A stretch of DNA of 48,706 bases from Gammaproteobacteria bacterium (GCA_025356635.1 JANXRY010000026.1:1-48706), one strand, 5' to 3'. Shown: positions 39,450-48,607, numbered from the stretch's first letter. Translations and numbers: made by a program. The notes: a model not told the origin generated them from the letters alone.

Positions 39450-40388
39450 ATGCCTGCTGCCCTGATCTGCGGCTCCCTCGCTTACGACACCATCATGGTG
39501 TTTCCCGACCAGTTCAAGAACCACATCCTTCCGGACAAGGTTCACATCCTGAACGTGTCCTTCCTGGTGCCGCAGATGCGCCGGGAGTTCGGTGGTTGCG
39601 CTGGCAACATCGCCTACAACCTCCGCCTGTTGGGCGGCGAACCGGTGCCGATGGCGACCGTCGGCCAGGACTTCGGCCCGTACCGGGCGCATTTCGAGCG
39701 CTGCGGCGTCCGTCTCGACCAGGTCAAGGTGATCGACGAACTGTTCACCGCCCAGGCCTTCATCACCACTGACCTCGATGACAACCAGATCACCGCCTTC
39801 CATCCGGGCGCGATGATGCGCTCGCACGAAAACCACGTCCGCGATGTTGCCGGTATCGGCTTCGGGCTGGTCGGCCCGGATGGCGCCGAGGCGATGCGCC
39901 AGCATTGCGTTGAATTCGCTGACGCCGGCATCCCGTTCATCTTCGATCCGGGCCAGGCGTTGCCGCTGTTCAGCGGCGAGGAACTGGTGCGGATGATCGA
40001 ACTGGCCAACTACGTGACGGTCAACGACTATGAGTCCAGCCTGTTGCAAGACAAGACCGGGCTCAGCACCCGGCAGATCGCCGATCGCGTCCAGGCTTAT
40101 TTGATCACCTGCGGTGCCGGCGGCTCGGAAATCCACACCCGCGACGGCATGCTGCAGATTCCAGCCGCTACCGCGATTCGCGTGGTCGACCCGACCGGCT
40201 GCGGCGATGCCTTCCGCGCCGGACTGATCTTCGGTTGGATGAACGGCATGGACATGGCCACGACTGGCCGCGTCGCCTCCTTGATGGGCGCACTCAAGAT
40301 CGAACAACTCGGACCACAAAACCAGCGCTTCGATTTCCCGCAGTTCGCCGAGCAGTTCCGGCAGCACTTTGGTTACCGCTTGGGCTGA
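39450..40388 (+). CDS. PfkB-family sugar/nucleoside kinase
   Basis: A 312-residue ribokinase-fold kinase. It has FGGCAGNIAYNLRLLGGEP (substrate-lid glycines), a central IFDPGQALPLF, NDYESSLLQDKTG, and the C-terminal signature DPTGCGDAFRAGLIFG with the catalytic Asp. The C-terminal motif places it in the PfkB family. Relatives in this lineage are often called adenosine kinase, but the substrate is not certain from the sequence. It is divergent from mreB (175-nt gap). Its stop is 2 nt from the convergent hydroxylase stop. Confidence 0.88.
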   Translation: MPAALICGSLAYDTIMVFPDQFKNHILPDKVHILNVSFLVPQMRREFGGCAGNIAYNLRLLGGEPVPMATVGQDFGPYRAHFERCGVRLDQVKVIDELFTAQAFITTDLDDNQITAFHPGAMMRSHENHVRDVAGIGFGLVGPDGAEAMRQHCVEFADAGIPFIFDPGQALPLFSGEELVRMIELANYVTVNDYESSLLQDKTGLSTRQIADRVQAYLITCGAGGSEIHTRDGMLQIPAATAIRVVDPTGCGDAFRAGLIFGWMNGMDMATTGRVASLMGALKIEQLGPQNQRFDFPQFAEQFRQHFGYRLG

Positions 40389-40390
40389 GC

Positions 40391-41674
40391 TCAGCCGCGG
40401 TTGAATTCACCGATGCCTTCGATCAGTTCGGTCATGGCCAGCCGCTCTGCTTCGGTCAGGTAAGGGTTCCAGGCATCCATCAGCAGGATCAGCCTTGGCT
40501 GGTTGCTGCGATTCCAGGCTTCGTGCTCGAAGGTGTCGTCGAACACCATGCAGCAGCCAGGCTGCCAGGCATGCTCTTCGCCCGCAACCTTGAGCGCGCA
40601 ACCCTCGGGAACCACCAGCGGCAAATGCACCACCACCCGGATATTGCTGACGCCATGATGCGGCAGGATGTGCGAATCGGGCGCCAGCAGCGAAAAACAG
40701 ATTTCCGGAGCGTGGCCGGGGATTCGGCATAGCGGAAACGCCTGCAGGGCGGCCGCCGTGGCCGGACAGGTGGCCAGGTGGTCGGCAAAGACCTCGCCAT
40801 GCCGATAAAAGAAATAGGCGTCCCAACGCGGCGTCCCCTGCTGGCTGGCCAGGTAATCTTCCGGTCGATCCTTGCTGCCGAATTCCAGGAACGGCTGGAA
40901 ACTGCCGCCGTCCTGGAGCAGGCGCGAAGCTTCGTCACGAATTTCCGGATACGCCGCCGCTAACCCGTCGACGCCCGGCAGCGACGCCGGGTCGAGATAA
41001 CGCCGGGAGGGGATATCGGGGAAATACAGGAACTTCGGTTTTTGCTCCGGTTCCGGCGATGCGATGGCGCGATTGCCCAGGAACCCATCGAAGCAGGCTT
41101 GCACGCGGACCATTGCGTCGCGACCGAAACGTTCCAGCAACGGCGACATCAGGCTGGCTAGAACTTCGGTCCGGCCTGCTTCGACAACGGCCATGGCGCG
41201 CAGAACGTCATTGCGCAGGCGTGCGGGAATGCTGGCCTCGTCGAGCCACTGCTCGGCCATCTGTGCCCGGGTGACCGCGCGGAAATAGGCGCGCACGGCG
41301 CCGTGGCGATCGCCACGCAACTCCAGCAACTTGCCCAGCAACAGGAACGCGTCATAGCGATACGGCGCAAGGGAAACCGCGCTGCGCAGCGCCGATATCG
41401 CCTCGTCTATTTCGCCACAAGCCGCTGCAGCTTCGGCCAGGCTCTTGCGCAGATGCGGGTTGTCCGGCATCTGCGCGCTGGCCGCGCGCATCTGCGCCAG
41501 CGCATCGCGCGGCCGCCCTTCGGACATCGCCACGCCGGACAGGAACAACTGCGCCTCGAGACAATCCGGCGCTTGTTCGACGATGTCCTGGAATGCCGCC
41601 AAGGCGCGACGGTCGCCATTGCTGGCCATCTGCCGGGCTTGTTGCAAGTGAACTTCCAGCGCTGGCAGGTTCAT
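40391..41674 (-). CDS. TPR protein fused to aspartyl/asparaginyl beta-hydroxylase
   Basis: A 427-residue protein. The first 200 residues are TPR-like helical repeats (NPHLRKSLAEAAAACGEIDE, YDAFLLLGKLLELRGDRHGA). The C-terminal half is an Asp_Arg_Hydrox domain with the iron and 2-oxoglutarate ligands of the AspH family: LPHHGVSNIRVVVHLPL (first His and Arg) and FDDTFEHEAWNRS (second His). Family members hydroxylate Asp/Asn side chains of proteins or peptides. It has no signal peptide. Start ATG 41674 overlaps the methyltransferase stop by 4 nt. With the two upstream genes it forms a three-gene operon of modification enzymes. The substrate is unknown. Confidence 0.88.
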   Translation of the reverse strand: MNLPALEVHLQQARQMASNGDRRALAAFQDIVEQAPDCLEAQLFLSGVAMSEGRPRDALAQMRAASAQMPDNPHLRKSLAEAAAACGEIDEAISALRSAVSLAPYRYDAFLLLGKLLELRGDRHGAVRAYFRAVTRAQMAEQWLDEASIPARLRNDVLRAMAVVEAGRTEVLASLMSPLLERFGRDAMVRVQACFDGFLGNRAIASPEPEQKPKFLYFPDIPSRRYLDPASLPGVDGLAAAYPEIRDEASRLLQDGGSFQPFLEFGSKDRPEDYLASQQGTPRWDAYFFYRHGEVFADHLATCPATAAALQAFPLCRIPGHAPEICFSLLAPDSHILPHHGVSNIRVVVHLPLVVPEGCALKVAGEEHAWQPGCCMVFDDTFEHEAWNRSNQPRLILLMDAWNPYLTEAERLAMTELIEGIGEFNRG

Positions 41675-42795
41675 GACGCCACTCCAGTTTCCGGCTTGAT
41701 GGCTTCGACGAACAACGAATAATGCCGGCCACCATGCATGGCCCCGGCAACTTCGCTGTTTTCGTCCACGCGCAACCCGGCGTCCCGGCTTTGCATGTAG
41801 CCGGAGCGTTCGATGGCGACGAAACCGGCCCGCGCCAATGCGCGCGCCAGGGTTTCGAAGTCGTAGCCGAATTTGTGCGCCTGGAAGATGTGCGCAGGAT
41901 CCGGGCCGGCCCCGGCGTAGGCGAGGAAATGTTCCAGTCGCGTCGATGAGGCGTCGCCACCGGGCCAAAGCTCTCGGCGCTCGCGGAAGAACTCGTCGTC
42001 GTTCTCGGCATAGGCGCGCAGGCACTGCTCGATGTCCGGCACGACGACGCGGATCCTTCCGCCCGGGGCAAGCACACGCTGCAATTCGGCCAGGAACGGC
42101 TGCACGTCATTGGGGTAGAAAAGATGTTCGAGCAGGTGCGAAAGGAACACGCGACGGACGCTGCCATCGGCAAACGGCAATCCCCACAGCACGTTGGTGG
42201 CCAACGGCGCTGGATGGATGTCGAGGTTGATCCAGCCGGGAAGATGGCAGGGTCCGCAACCGACGTGCAGTTGCAGGTCGCGCGAGTCCGGCCCGACCCC
42301 GAGCGCGCGCAATTGCGCCGAGAGATACGGTCCGCGCATTGTCGCCAGTTCCTGGCGCAGGCTTTCAACTTGCCCGGAAATCGCCGCCAGGCGGGCATCC
42401 AGGCCGATGCCGGTACGTTCGGTCAGCGCCGTGTCCGCCGCCGGCCCGAGGCCGAGCACATCGCAGGCCAGCTCATACACGGACACCGACAAGGCCGACA
42501 ACCGGCGATCTGGTGCGGGCGCGGGCGCCATTGCCGCGGCACTCGCACCGGGTTCGACCAGGACACCGATGTCCAGGAGATACGATACGGCGCGCAGTGC
42601 GATCTCGCGGCCCGGTCCGGCGAGATCCTGCGCGGCCAGGTCGAGGTCGACCGGTGCGGCGAACCGAGCCAGCCAGGCGATCAGGCCCGGCTGGTCGGTC
42701 TGGAAGTCGGGCCGATCCGCGATCCGCGAACGCACCAGGGCGCGACCACCCCGGAATTCGACCTGGGCGCCGGGCACGAATACCAGCCGGCTCAT
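41671..42795 (-). CDS. SAM-dependent methyltransferase with N-terminal winged-helix-like domain
   Basis: A 374-residue protein. The methyltransferase domain begins near residue 170 with LQLHVGCGPCHLPGWINLDI (motif I) and continues with VFLSHLLEHLFYP, LAPGGRIRVVVPDI and GFVAIERSGY. Residues 1-85 (start LVFVPGAQVEFRGGRALV, end VSYLLDIGVLVEPG) look like a small PqqD-like winged helix, with a helix such as PGLIAWLARFAAPVDLDLAA. PqqD-type domains bind leader peptides in RiPP pathways; this likeness is by eye and is inference. A long helical linker joins the domains. It overlaps both neighbours by 4 nt. Confidence 0.82.
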   Translation of the reverse strand: MSRLVFVPGAQVEFRGGRALVRSRIADRPDFQTDQPGLIAWLARFAAPVDLDLAAQDLAGPGREIALRAVSYLLDIGVLVEPGASAAAMAPAPAPDRRLSALSVSVYELACDVLGLGPAADTALTERTGIGLDARLAAISGQVESLRQELATMRGPYLSAQLRALGVGPDSRDLQLHVGCGPCHLPGWINLDIHPAPLATNVLWGLPFADGSVRRVFLSHLLEHLFYPNDVQPFLAELQRVLAPGGRIRVVVPDIEQCLRAYAENDDEFFRERRELWPGGDASSTRLEHFLAYAGAGPDPAHIFQAHKFGYDFETLARALARAGFVAIERSGYMQSRDAGLRVDENSEVAGAMHGGRHYSLFVEAIKPETGVAS

Positions 42796-43373
42796 TTCCT
42801 TTCGTCCTGATCGAACAAGAAGTAGGTCGACAAGATGTACTTGTCGTTGCTAACCGGGGCCCGGCCGGCGTGCTGGAACATCCAGTAGGGCGGAAATATC
42901 AGCAGCCGCCCGGCCTTGGCCGCGACCTTGATGTCGAGATCCACGAACTCGGTCTCGCCGCCCTGCTCGACGTCGTTCAAGTACCAGAGGAACACTAGGT
43001 AACGATTGCTGACCGGCCCGAGCGAATCGAAGTGCGGCTGGAAATTGTCGTCACTTCCGGCGCGGTAGCGCTTGATGATCAACTCGCTGAGCTTGTCGGT
43101 CGCCGGTAGCGGGATGGTCAGGCCCAGCGGTTCGAGATAGCGCGCAAGGTGCTGGTGCATGTTGTGCAGCAGCATCGACCGGAATCCGACGTCAGACAGC
43201 GCGCTGATGTCGAGTTCGGTCCAACGGCTTTGTTCCAGGCCGGCGCGCTCGCCTTCGCCATTGGCCCGCTGGAAGCGACTCAAGGCATGGAAGGAATCGA
43301 TCATCCGTTGGCATAGCCGCGGGTCAAGCGCCTGGTCGAAAACCTGTATGAAACGATCGAGGGGGGTCGGCAA
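42792..43373 (-). CDS. 2OG-Fe(II) oxygenase, prolyl 4-hydroxylase-like
   Basis: A 193-residue dioxygenase with the iron facial triad H-x-D in NFQPHFDSLGP and a distal His in MFQHAGRAP, followed by the 2-oxoglutarate-binding Lys in SNDKYILSTYF. FLWYLNDVEQGGETEFVDL is the typical P4Hc strand pair. Such enzymes hydroxylate Pro, Asn or other residues on peptides or proteins. The start is uncertain: TTG 43373 gives the expected N terminus but lacks a ribosome-binding site, and the next ATG is 43304. It is the first gene of the modification operon and is divergent from the sulfotransferase gene (55-nt gap). Confidence 0.87.
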   Translation of the reverse strand: MPTPLDRFIQVFDQALDPRLCQRMIDSFHALSRFQRANGEGERAGLEQSRWTELDISALSDVGFRSMLLHNMHQHLARYLEPLGLTIPLPATDKLSELIIKRYRAGSDDNFQPHFDSLGPVSNRYLVFLWYLNDVEQGGETEFVDLDIKVAAKAGRLLIFPPYWMFQHAGRAPVSNDKYILSTYFLFDQDERK

Positions 43374-43428
43374 GGGAGGGTTCGAAACGTTAGACTTGCA
43401 TCGGATTCGCCATCATAGCCCAAGCCCC

Positions 43429-45282
43429 ATGACCCGACCATTTGCGCAGGAAGCGAACGCGCGGCTGGCCGAGGCGTTACGGCAACTGAACGCAGGAATG
43501 CCGGCCGCCACGGAGACATTGGCGCGGCAGGTATTGGTCGAGTTTCCGGGTCACCCCACCGGCTTGCTCCTGCTGGCCGTGGCATTGAGCGCGCTACGCA
43601 AAGCTGCCGACGCGTTGCCGATCTACCAGCAGTTGACTGTCCTGCAACCCGGTCTGGCAACGCACTGGTCCAATCTGGGCAACTGCCTGTGCGAACTCGG
43701 CCGCGAAGCCGAGGCACGCGACCCGCTAATGCGCGCACGAACGCTGGGCGCCGACGACGACGCCGTGCATTTCGGGCTGGCCCGCGTGTATTCGTCGCTG
43801 GGGCCGGCCAGCGTTGGCCTGGAGCATATTGACCAGGCCATCGCACTGGCTCCCGGGGATGTCGAATACCGCTTGTTGCGCGCCAAGCTCCTGACCGGCA
43901 TGGACGATTGGGAGCAGGCCAATGACGAGGTCGAGCAACTTCTGCAACAACCGCTGGAACCCGCCCAGCGAGCCGAGCTGGCCTACCTGATGTTGCGTAA
44001 TGGCCTGTACACCCAGGCCAGGCAGTTGTTCACCACCGTGCTGGCCGAGGATGCCACCGATCCTGACGCGCAATTGGGCATGGTGATGGTGCTCGAGCGG
44101 GTCAATCAGGTGGACGAGGCACAGCAGCGTTTCGCGTCACTGGAGTCTTGCCTGTCTGAATCCGAATCGCTGCGCCTGCGGGAAAAATTACTGCAGGTGC
44201 AGGCCAGCCTGGCGGCACGAGCCGGCGACCCTGCCCGCGCCCGCGACTGCCTGCAGATGCTGCTCGATGACTTCCCGTTGGATCCGGCATTGCGAGTCAA
44301 CCTGTCGTTCGATCTTGGTGCGGCACTGGTCAAGCTGGCCGCACCGGCCGAAGCGATGCAGGCCTTCACCAAGGGCCACGCCGAACGCCGGGCCATGGTC
44401 AACAACGATCATCCGTCTCTGGTACGCGCCGACGGCCTGTTCAGCGTCCTGGACGAACCCACCGCCGTGCCGCGCCGGCTAGCATTCGACCCGGCCCGCG
44501 ATGCCCGGAAGGATCCGGTGTTCGTGGTCGGCTTCCCCCGTTCCGGCACGACCTTGCTCGAGCAACTGCTCGATGCCCATGGCGAGCTGGCGTCGTTCGA
44601 CGAGCAGCCGTTCCTGCAACGCATCGTCAAGCGCCTGTGCGTGGGAGGACGCTCAGTGCAACAGGCCATCGATGCCCTTGATGCCAATCAGGTAAGCGAA
44701 CAACGTGCCCGCTATTTCGACGACATCACCCGCGTATTGCCGAACTTAGGCACACGTCGGCCCGTGGACAAGAACCCCTTGAACCTGATCCGGCTGCCGA
44801 TCGTCCAGGATTTCTTCCCGGATACCCGGGTGATCCTGGCGCTCCGGCACCCCTGTGATGTGGTGCTCAGCTGCTACATGCAGAGCTTTCGTGCGCCGGC
44901 CTTTGCGGTCACCTTCGAGACGCTGGACTCCTGCGCCGACATGTACGACCGGGTGTTCAGCAGCTGGTGGCAGGCCCGTGACAACTTCAGCCTGCCGGTC
45001 TTGCAACTGCGCTACGAAGACCTCGTGGCCGATACCGAACGGGAAGCAAGGAAGCTGTTCGCGTTCCTGGGTCTGGACTGGCACCCGGAGCTGCTGGAAT
45101 TCACCGAACGGGCAAAACGCAAAGGCGCGATCAGCACACCCAGCTATACCCAGGTGATCGAGAAAGTGAACAGCAAGGCGGTCGGGCGCTGGCAGGCCTA
45201 TCGAGAGTATTTCAGTGCGGCCACCCTGGCACGCCTGGCGCCGTGGGTCGAAACTCTCGGCTATCCCGACATCGATCGCTGA
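43429..45282 (+). CDS. TPR-containing sulfotransferase
   Basis: A 617-residue protein. The N-terminal 330 residues are tetratricopeptide repeats (THWSNLGNCLCELGREAEAR, AVHFGLARVYSSLGPASVGL). The C-terminal domain is a Sulfotransfer_3-type sulfotransferase with the 5' phosphosulfate loop GFPRSGTTLLEQLL (from residue 368) and the 3' phosphate motif RHPCDVVLSC (from R473). It would transfer sulfate from PAPS to an acceptor, perhaps tyrosine or a glycan; the TPR part suggests a protein partner. It has no signal peptide. ATG 43429 starts 55 nt from the divergent oxygenase gene and the stop is 98 nt from the convergent TBDR stop. Confidence 0.9.
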   Translation: MTRPFAQEANARLAEALRQLNAGMPAATETLARQVLVEFPGHPTGLLLLAVALSALRKAADALPIYQQLTVLQPGLATHWSNLGNCLCELGREAEARDPLMRARTLGADDDAVHFGLARVYSSLGPASVGLEHIDQAIALAPGDVEYRLLRAKLLTGMDDWEQANDEVEQLLQQPLEPAQRAELAYLMLRNGLYTQARQLFTTVLAEDATDPDAQLGMVMVLERVNQVDEAQQRFASLESCLSESESLRLREKLLQVQASLAARAGDPARARDCLQMLLDDFPLDPALRVNLSFDLGAALVKLAAPAEAMQAFTKGHAERRAMVNNDHPSLVRADGLFSVLDEPTAVPRRLAFDPARDARKDPVFVVGFPRSGTTLLEQLLDAHGELASFDEQPFLQRIVKRLCVGGRSVQQAIDALDANQVSEQRARYFDDITRVLPNLGTRRPVDKNPLNLIRLPIVQDFFPDTRVILALRHPCDVVLSCYMQSFRAPAFAVTFETLDSCADMYDRVFSSWWQARDNFSLPVLQLRYEDLVADTEREARKLFAFLGLDWHPELLEFTERAKRKGAISTPSYTQVIEKVNSKAVGRWQAYREYFSAATLARLAPWVETLGYPDIDR

Positions 45283-45323
45283 TTGCTCGCAACTGGCTCC
45301 CGGCATCCGGATTAGTCCGGCAT

Positions 45324-45357
45324 AAAAAAGGCCGCGCAGTGTCGCCACTGCGCGGCC
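45324..45357 (-). terminator. Rho-independent terminator of the second TBDR gene
   Basis: A perfect 12-bp stem, GGCCGCGCAGTG (45330-45341) with CACTGCGCGGCC (45346-45357), loop TCGC. Read on the minus strand it is followed by six T (45324-45329), 24 nt after the TBDR stop. No T-run follows on the plus strand, so the sulfotransferase gene has no clear terminator of its own. Confidence 0.93.
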
Positions 45358-45380
45358 CGATGTTGCTCAGTCAAACGCTA

Positions 45381-48290
45381 TTACTTGAACTCGACCGTGA
45401 AGCTGGCCCAGTAGTAACGGCCGACCGTGTCAAACGTGCGCTCGTCGGTGTTGCCGTTCAGCGTGTTGTTCTGGTACAGGATCGGCGGCTGCTTGTCGAA
45501 AGCATTGTCGACACCGACGCGGAACTTCACGCCCCAGGGCTCGTAGGTATAACCGGCCTGGAAGTTGTGGTAGGTCTGGGCGCCACGACGGAACTGGCAA
45601 TCAGCACTACCCGGGGCGGAGCCGACGCTGGCGCAGAAGCCGTCCAGAGCCAGACTGCCGACGGTGAAGCCATGGATGTAACGTGCGGTCCACTGCACAT
45701 CCCAGCTGCCCATGGTCCAGGTCACGTTGCCGAGACCACGCCACTTGCTGTAGTTGCCCGAACCGCCATTGGCCGGCGAGACGAAGGTACCAGCATTGAC
45801 TTCCTTGCCGAGGAAAAGACCGGTGATCGGATCAATGAAGGTAATGTCGTACTTGTCGACGTAAGTCGAGTCGAGGCTGGTCTGGAAGCTGCCCCAACCA
45901 TTGGTGTCGAAGTGATACTTGAAGCCGAAATCGATACCGTTGGTCTCGGTCTTGCCGACATTGGCCTTGTTGTCGAACAGACGCAGGATTTCACCGCCGG
46001 GCTGGCGCGAGAACAGGGCGCAGTACGGCGACGGGTTGGCAGTGGTGCTGTTGAAGCACTGGTTCAAGATGTTCTGGGTGCCAACATTGCCGATGGTGTT
46101 CGACAGGTTGACGCGCCAGATGTCGACCGTGGTCGAGAAGCCATCCAGCCACGACGGGTCATACACGACGCCGTAGGTGAATACGCTGCCCTCTTCGGCT
46201 TTCAGACTGGCATTACCGGCGTGGAAGGCCGATAGCTGGGTGTCGGACTGGGCGAAGCTGCCGTTGTTCGGAACACCGACGCAGGCCGGGTTGCCGTTGA
46301 GCGGGCCGGTGTAGCCATTGCAGGGATCGGTGAAGCCATCCGAGGACGACTGCACGCCACCGTACAGGTCAGTGATCTGCGGAGCGCGGAAGACCTGCGC
46401 GTAGCTGGCGCGGAACAGCAGTTCATCGTTCGGACGCCATTCAACGCCGAGCTTGCCGTTGGTGGTGCTGCCGCTGCTGGTATCCGAGTAACGCACACCC
46501 AGGCTGACGGTAAGCGACTTGGCCCAGGAGGCGTCGGTCAGGACCGGATACAGCATTTCGCCGTACACTTCCTTGGTCTCGGTTTCGCCGGCCGTGGTCG
46601 AAGCGCAGGCTTCGGCCGAGATCAGGCAGGTGTAGTTGACCAGCTCGATCCGGGCGAGGAAGTCCGGCGTGAAGGCGAACTGGGTCTTGCGGTATTCCAC
46701 ACCGAACGCACCCTGCACGGTACCGGCCGCGACATCGAACAGGTCGCCCGAGAAGTTGGCCTGGAAGCCACGCACGCGGGTGCTGGCACGATTGGTGCTG
46801 TTCGGCGAGATACGGGCGAGGTTGGCCAAGGCGGCCTGGCCTGCGGCCGTGGTCGGATCCGGCGGCGCGCCGAAGAAGTCGATCGGGGTGCAACCGGCAA
46901 TCGCGGTGCTCGGATTACCCGGAGTACCGACGCAGGTGACGACGCCACCGATCAGCATGGATGGGCCGAGGCCCTGGGCCAGCGCCGAGGTCAGCAGATA
47001 CCCAGTGGTGGTCGCGGCCTGGTTGATCTTGCCGTAGGTGAAGCCGGCATCCCAGGACCAGGAACTCTGGCCAAAGTTGCCCTTCAAGCCCATGGTGAAC
47101 TGGTTGGTGTCGGTCGAGAAATCGTAACGCCGGTTGCCCAGGCGGCTCAGACGGATACGCAGGTCGGAAATATCGACGCCGAACGGGTTGTAGTAGTTGT
47201 ACCTGGAGACAACGATATTGTCCGAGGACGGCCGGCCGTCGAAGGGCAGCGGCGCGATCTGCGAAGCGGAGCGGGTCTTGTTGACGAAGGCGTCAAGATA
47301 GCCGCTGACGCTGTCGGTCAGGTCGAAGTTGCCGCTGATGAACACGCCGGCCCGCTCCTGCGGGGTCAATTCGACGTTACCAACGCCTTGATAGTTGAAC
47401 AGGTCGCTGCTGACGCGGCAACGGAAATCTGAAACCGAGGTACCCGGAGTGCCATCGATGCGGGTGACGGTGGCGCTGTCAAGCTTGTCGCCGTCGCCAT
47501 TGCAATCCAGGTTGGCCGCCGCTTCAGTCACCTTGTAGCGACCGTTCGGGATGCGGCTGGAACCGCCGGTGGTGACCACGCCCTGATACAGAGTCAGCGC
47601 GTTAGCCGAGAACGCACGGTCCTTGGCATCGACTTCTTTCTGGTCATTCCAGTTGGCGCTGATGATCAGGTTGCCGCGATCACTGGTCCAGCCGATCGTG
47701 GAGCTGACGCCCTTACGCTCGCCATCATTGCGCGACGAAATACCGTAGTTCACGGTGGCTTCGACGCCGGTGTAGTTGGACTTGAGGATGAAGTTGACCA
47801 CGCCACCGACGGCGTCGGTACCGTATGCGGTCGAGGCACCGTCTTTCAGGATTTCAACGCGCGACACCATCGACATCGGGATGGAGTTGACGTCACGAGT
47901 GACAACGCGGCGACCGTTGATCAGGACCAGGGTGCGCTCTTCGCCGAGGCCACGCAGCGACACGGTGGCTGCGCCATCGCCGCCGCCGTTGTTGACGGCC
48001 GGGTTGGTAGCGGCACCGGCGATCGCCGGAACCGACTGCAGGAACGCGCCGATGGTCACCGCGCCGGTACGATCGATCGCAGCGCGGTCGATTTCGAAAA
48101 TCGGGCTGGAGGTTTCGGAATCAACGCGCTTAATGCGTGAACCCGTGACTTCCACCGTACCGATGGACTTGGTGTCTTGGGGGGTGCTGGTGGTGCTCTG
48201 CGCATAGGCAGGGCCGGCCAGTGCTACGGCCGCGCCGCCTGTCAGCAGTGCATAGCGCACTGCCTCGGCAAGCCTGTTCTTTCGTGACAT
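45381..48290 (-). CDS. TonB-dependent receptor
   Basis: A 969-residue outer-membrane receptor. It has a signal peptide (GGAAVALAGPAYAQS, about residue 31), then a TonB-box-like segment and plug (GTVEVTGSRIKRVDSETSSP, VSLRGLGEERTLVLINGRRV, MVSRVEILKDGASTAYGTDA). The barrel ends in an aromatic C terminus (YYWASFTVEFK). The plug and VTGSRIKR start are typical of the large Xanthomonad/Caulobacter TBDRs. The extracellular loops hold several cysteine pairs and an Asn-Gly-Asp calcium-like loop (DCNGDGDKLD). AAGGAG lies 7 nt from ATG 48290. The ligand is unknown. It differs from the Oar-like receptor at 23999 and has no LacI-type operator. It sits beside the hydroxylase/sulfotransferase locus. Confidence 0.94.
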   Translation of the reverse strand: MSRKNRLAEAVRYALLTGGAAVALAGPAYAQSTTSTPQDTKSIGTVEVTGSRIKRVDSETSSPIFEIDRAAIDRTGAVTIGAFLQSVPAIAGAATNPAVNNGGGDGAATVSLRGLGEERTLVLINGRRVVTRDVNSIPMSMVSRVEILKDGASTAYGTDAVGGVVNFILKSNYTGVEATVNYGISSRNDGERKGVSSTIGWTSDRGNLIISANWNDQKEVDAKDRAFSANALTLYQGVVTTGGSSRIPNGRYKVTEAAANLDCNGDGDKLDSATVTRIDGTPGTSVSDFRCRVSSDLFNYQGVGNVELTPQERAGVFISGNFDLTDSVSGYLDAFVNKTRSASQIAPLPFDGRPSSDNIVVSRYNYYNPFGVDISDLRIRLSRLGNRRYDFSTDTNQFTMGLKGNFGQSSWSWDAGFTYGKINQAATTTGYLLTSALAQGLGPSMLIGGVVTCVGTPGNPSTAIAGCTPIDFFGAPPDPTTAAGQAALANLARISPNSTNRASTRVRGFQANFSGDLFDVAAGTVQGAFGVEYRKTQFAFTPDFLARIELVNYTCLISAEACASTTAGETETKEVYGEMLYPVLTDASWAKSLTVSLGVRYSDTSSGSTTNGKLGVEWRPNDELLFRASYAQVFRAPQITDLYGGVQSSSDGFTDPCNGYTGPLNGNPACVGVPNNGSFAQSDTQLSAFHAGNASLKAEEGSVFTYGVVYDPSWLDGFSTTVDIWRVNLSNTIGNVGTQNILNQCFNSTTANPSPYCALFSRQPGGEILRLFDNKANVGKTETNGIDFGFKYHFDTNGWGSFQTSLDSTYVDKYDITFIDPITGLFLGKEVNAGTFVSPANGGSGNYSKWRGLGNVTWTMGSWDVQWTARYIHGFTVGSLALDGFCASVGSAPGSADCQFRRGAQTYHNFQAGYTYEPWGVKFRVGVDNAFDKQPPILYQNNTLNGNTDERTFDTVGRYYWASFTVEFK

Positions 48291-48376
48291 GGAGGTGCTC
48301 CTTGATCGAGGCCAAAATTTAAAAGACGTGCCGCCGCCCTGGCAGGTTATCCGGCGAGGTTCGACAACAGCCTAGT

Positions 48377-48403
48377 ATTAAATCATTGTTAAGACGTTGT
48401 CCA
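48377..48403 (-). promoter_or_regulatory. Candidate promoter of the second TBDR gene
   Basis: On the minus strand, TGGACA (48403-48398) and TTTAAT (48382-48377) are each one mismatch from the sigma-70 -35 and -10 consensus, but the spacer is short (15 nt). They lie in an AT-rich patch about 90 nt upstream of the ATG. The rest of 48291-48564 shows no reading frame I would call a gene. Confidence 0.3.
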
Positions 48404-48564
48404 GCGAAAATAGCTCATTCCCCTTACCAGAATGGCTCTGGAAACCAGCCTACACGGAACAATTCGTCACCGTATGGGGCGAGCTGTGGCGAAGACCGTG
48501 ACCGGAGTCAAGTCTCTGTGCCCCGGCAAACCGATACCCGCTTGAAGATTTGCTGCAGCGCCCC

Positions 48565-48600
48565 AAAAAAAGAACGCCGGATCGAAAGATCCGGCGTTCT
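48565..48600 (-). terminator. Rho-independent terminator of the rRNA operon
   Basis: A perfect 13-bp stem, AGAACGCCGGATC (48571-48583) with GATCCGGCGTTCT (48588-48600), around a GAAA loop, followed by six T on the minus strand. It starts 8 nt past the 5S 3' end and separates the rrn operon from the TBDR gene downstream in the same direction. Confidence 0.94.
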
Positions 48601-48607
48601 GGGTAAA

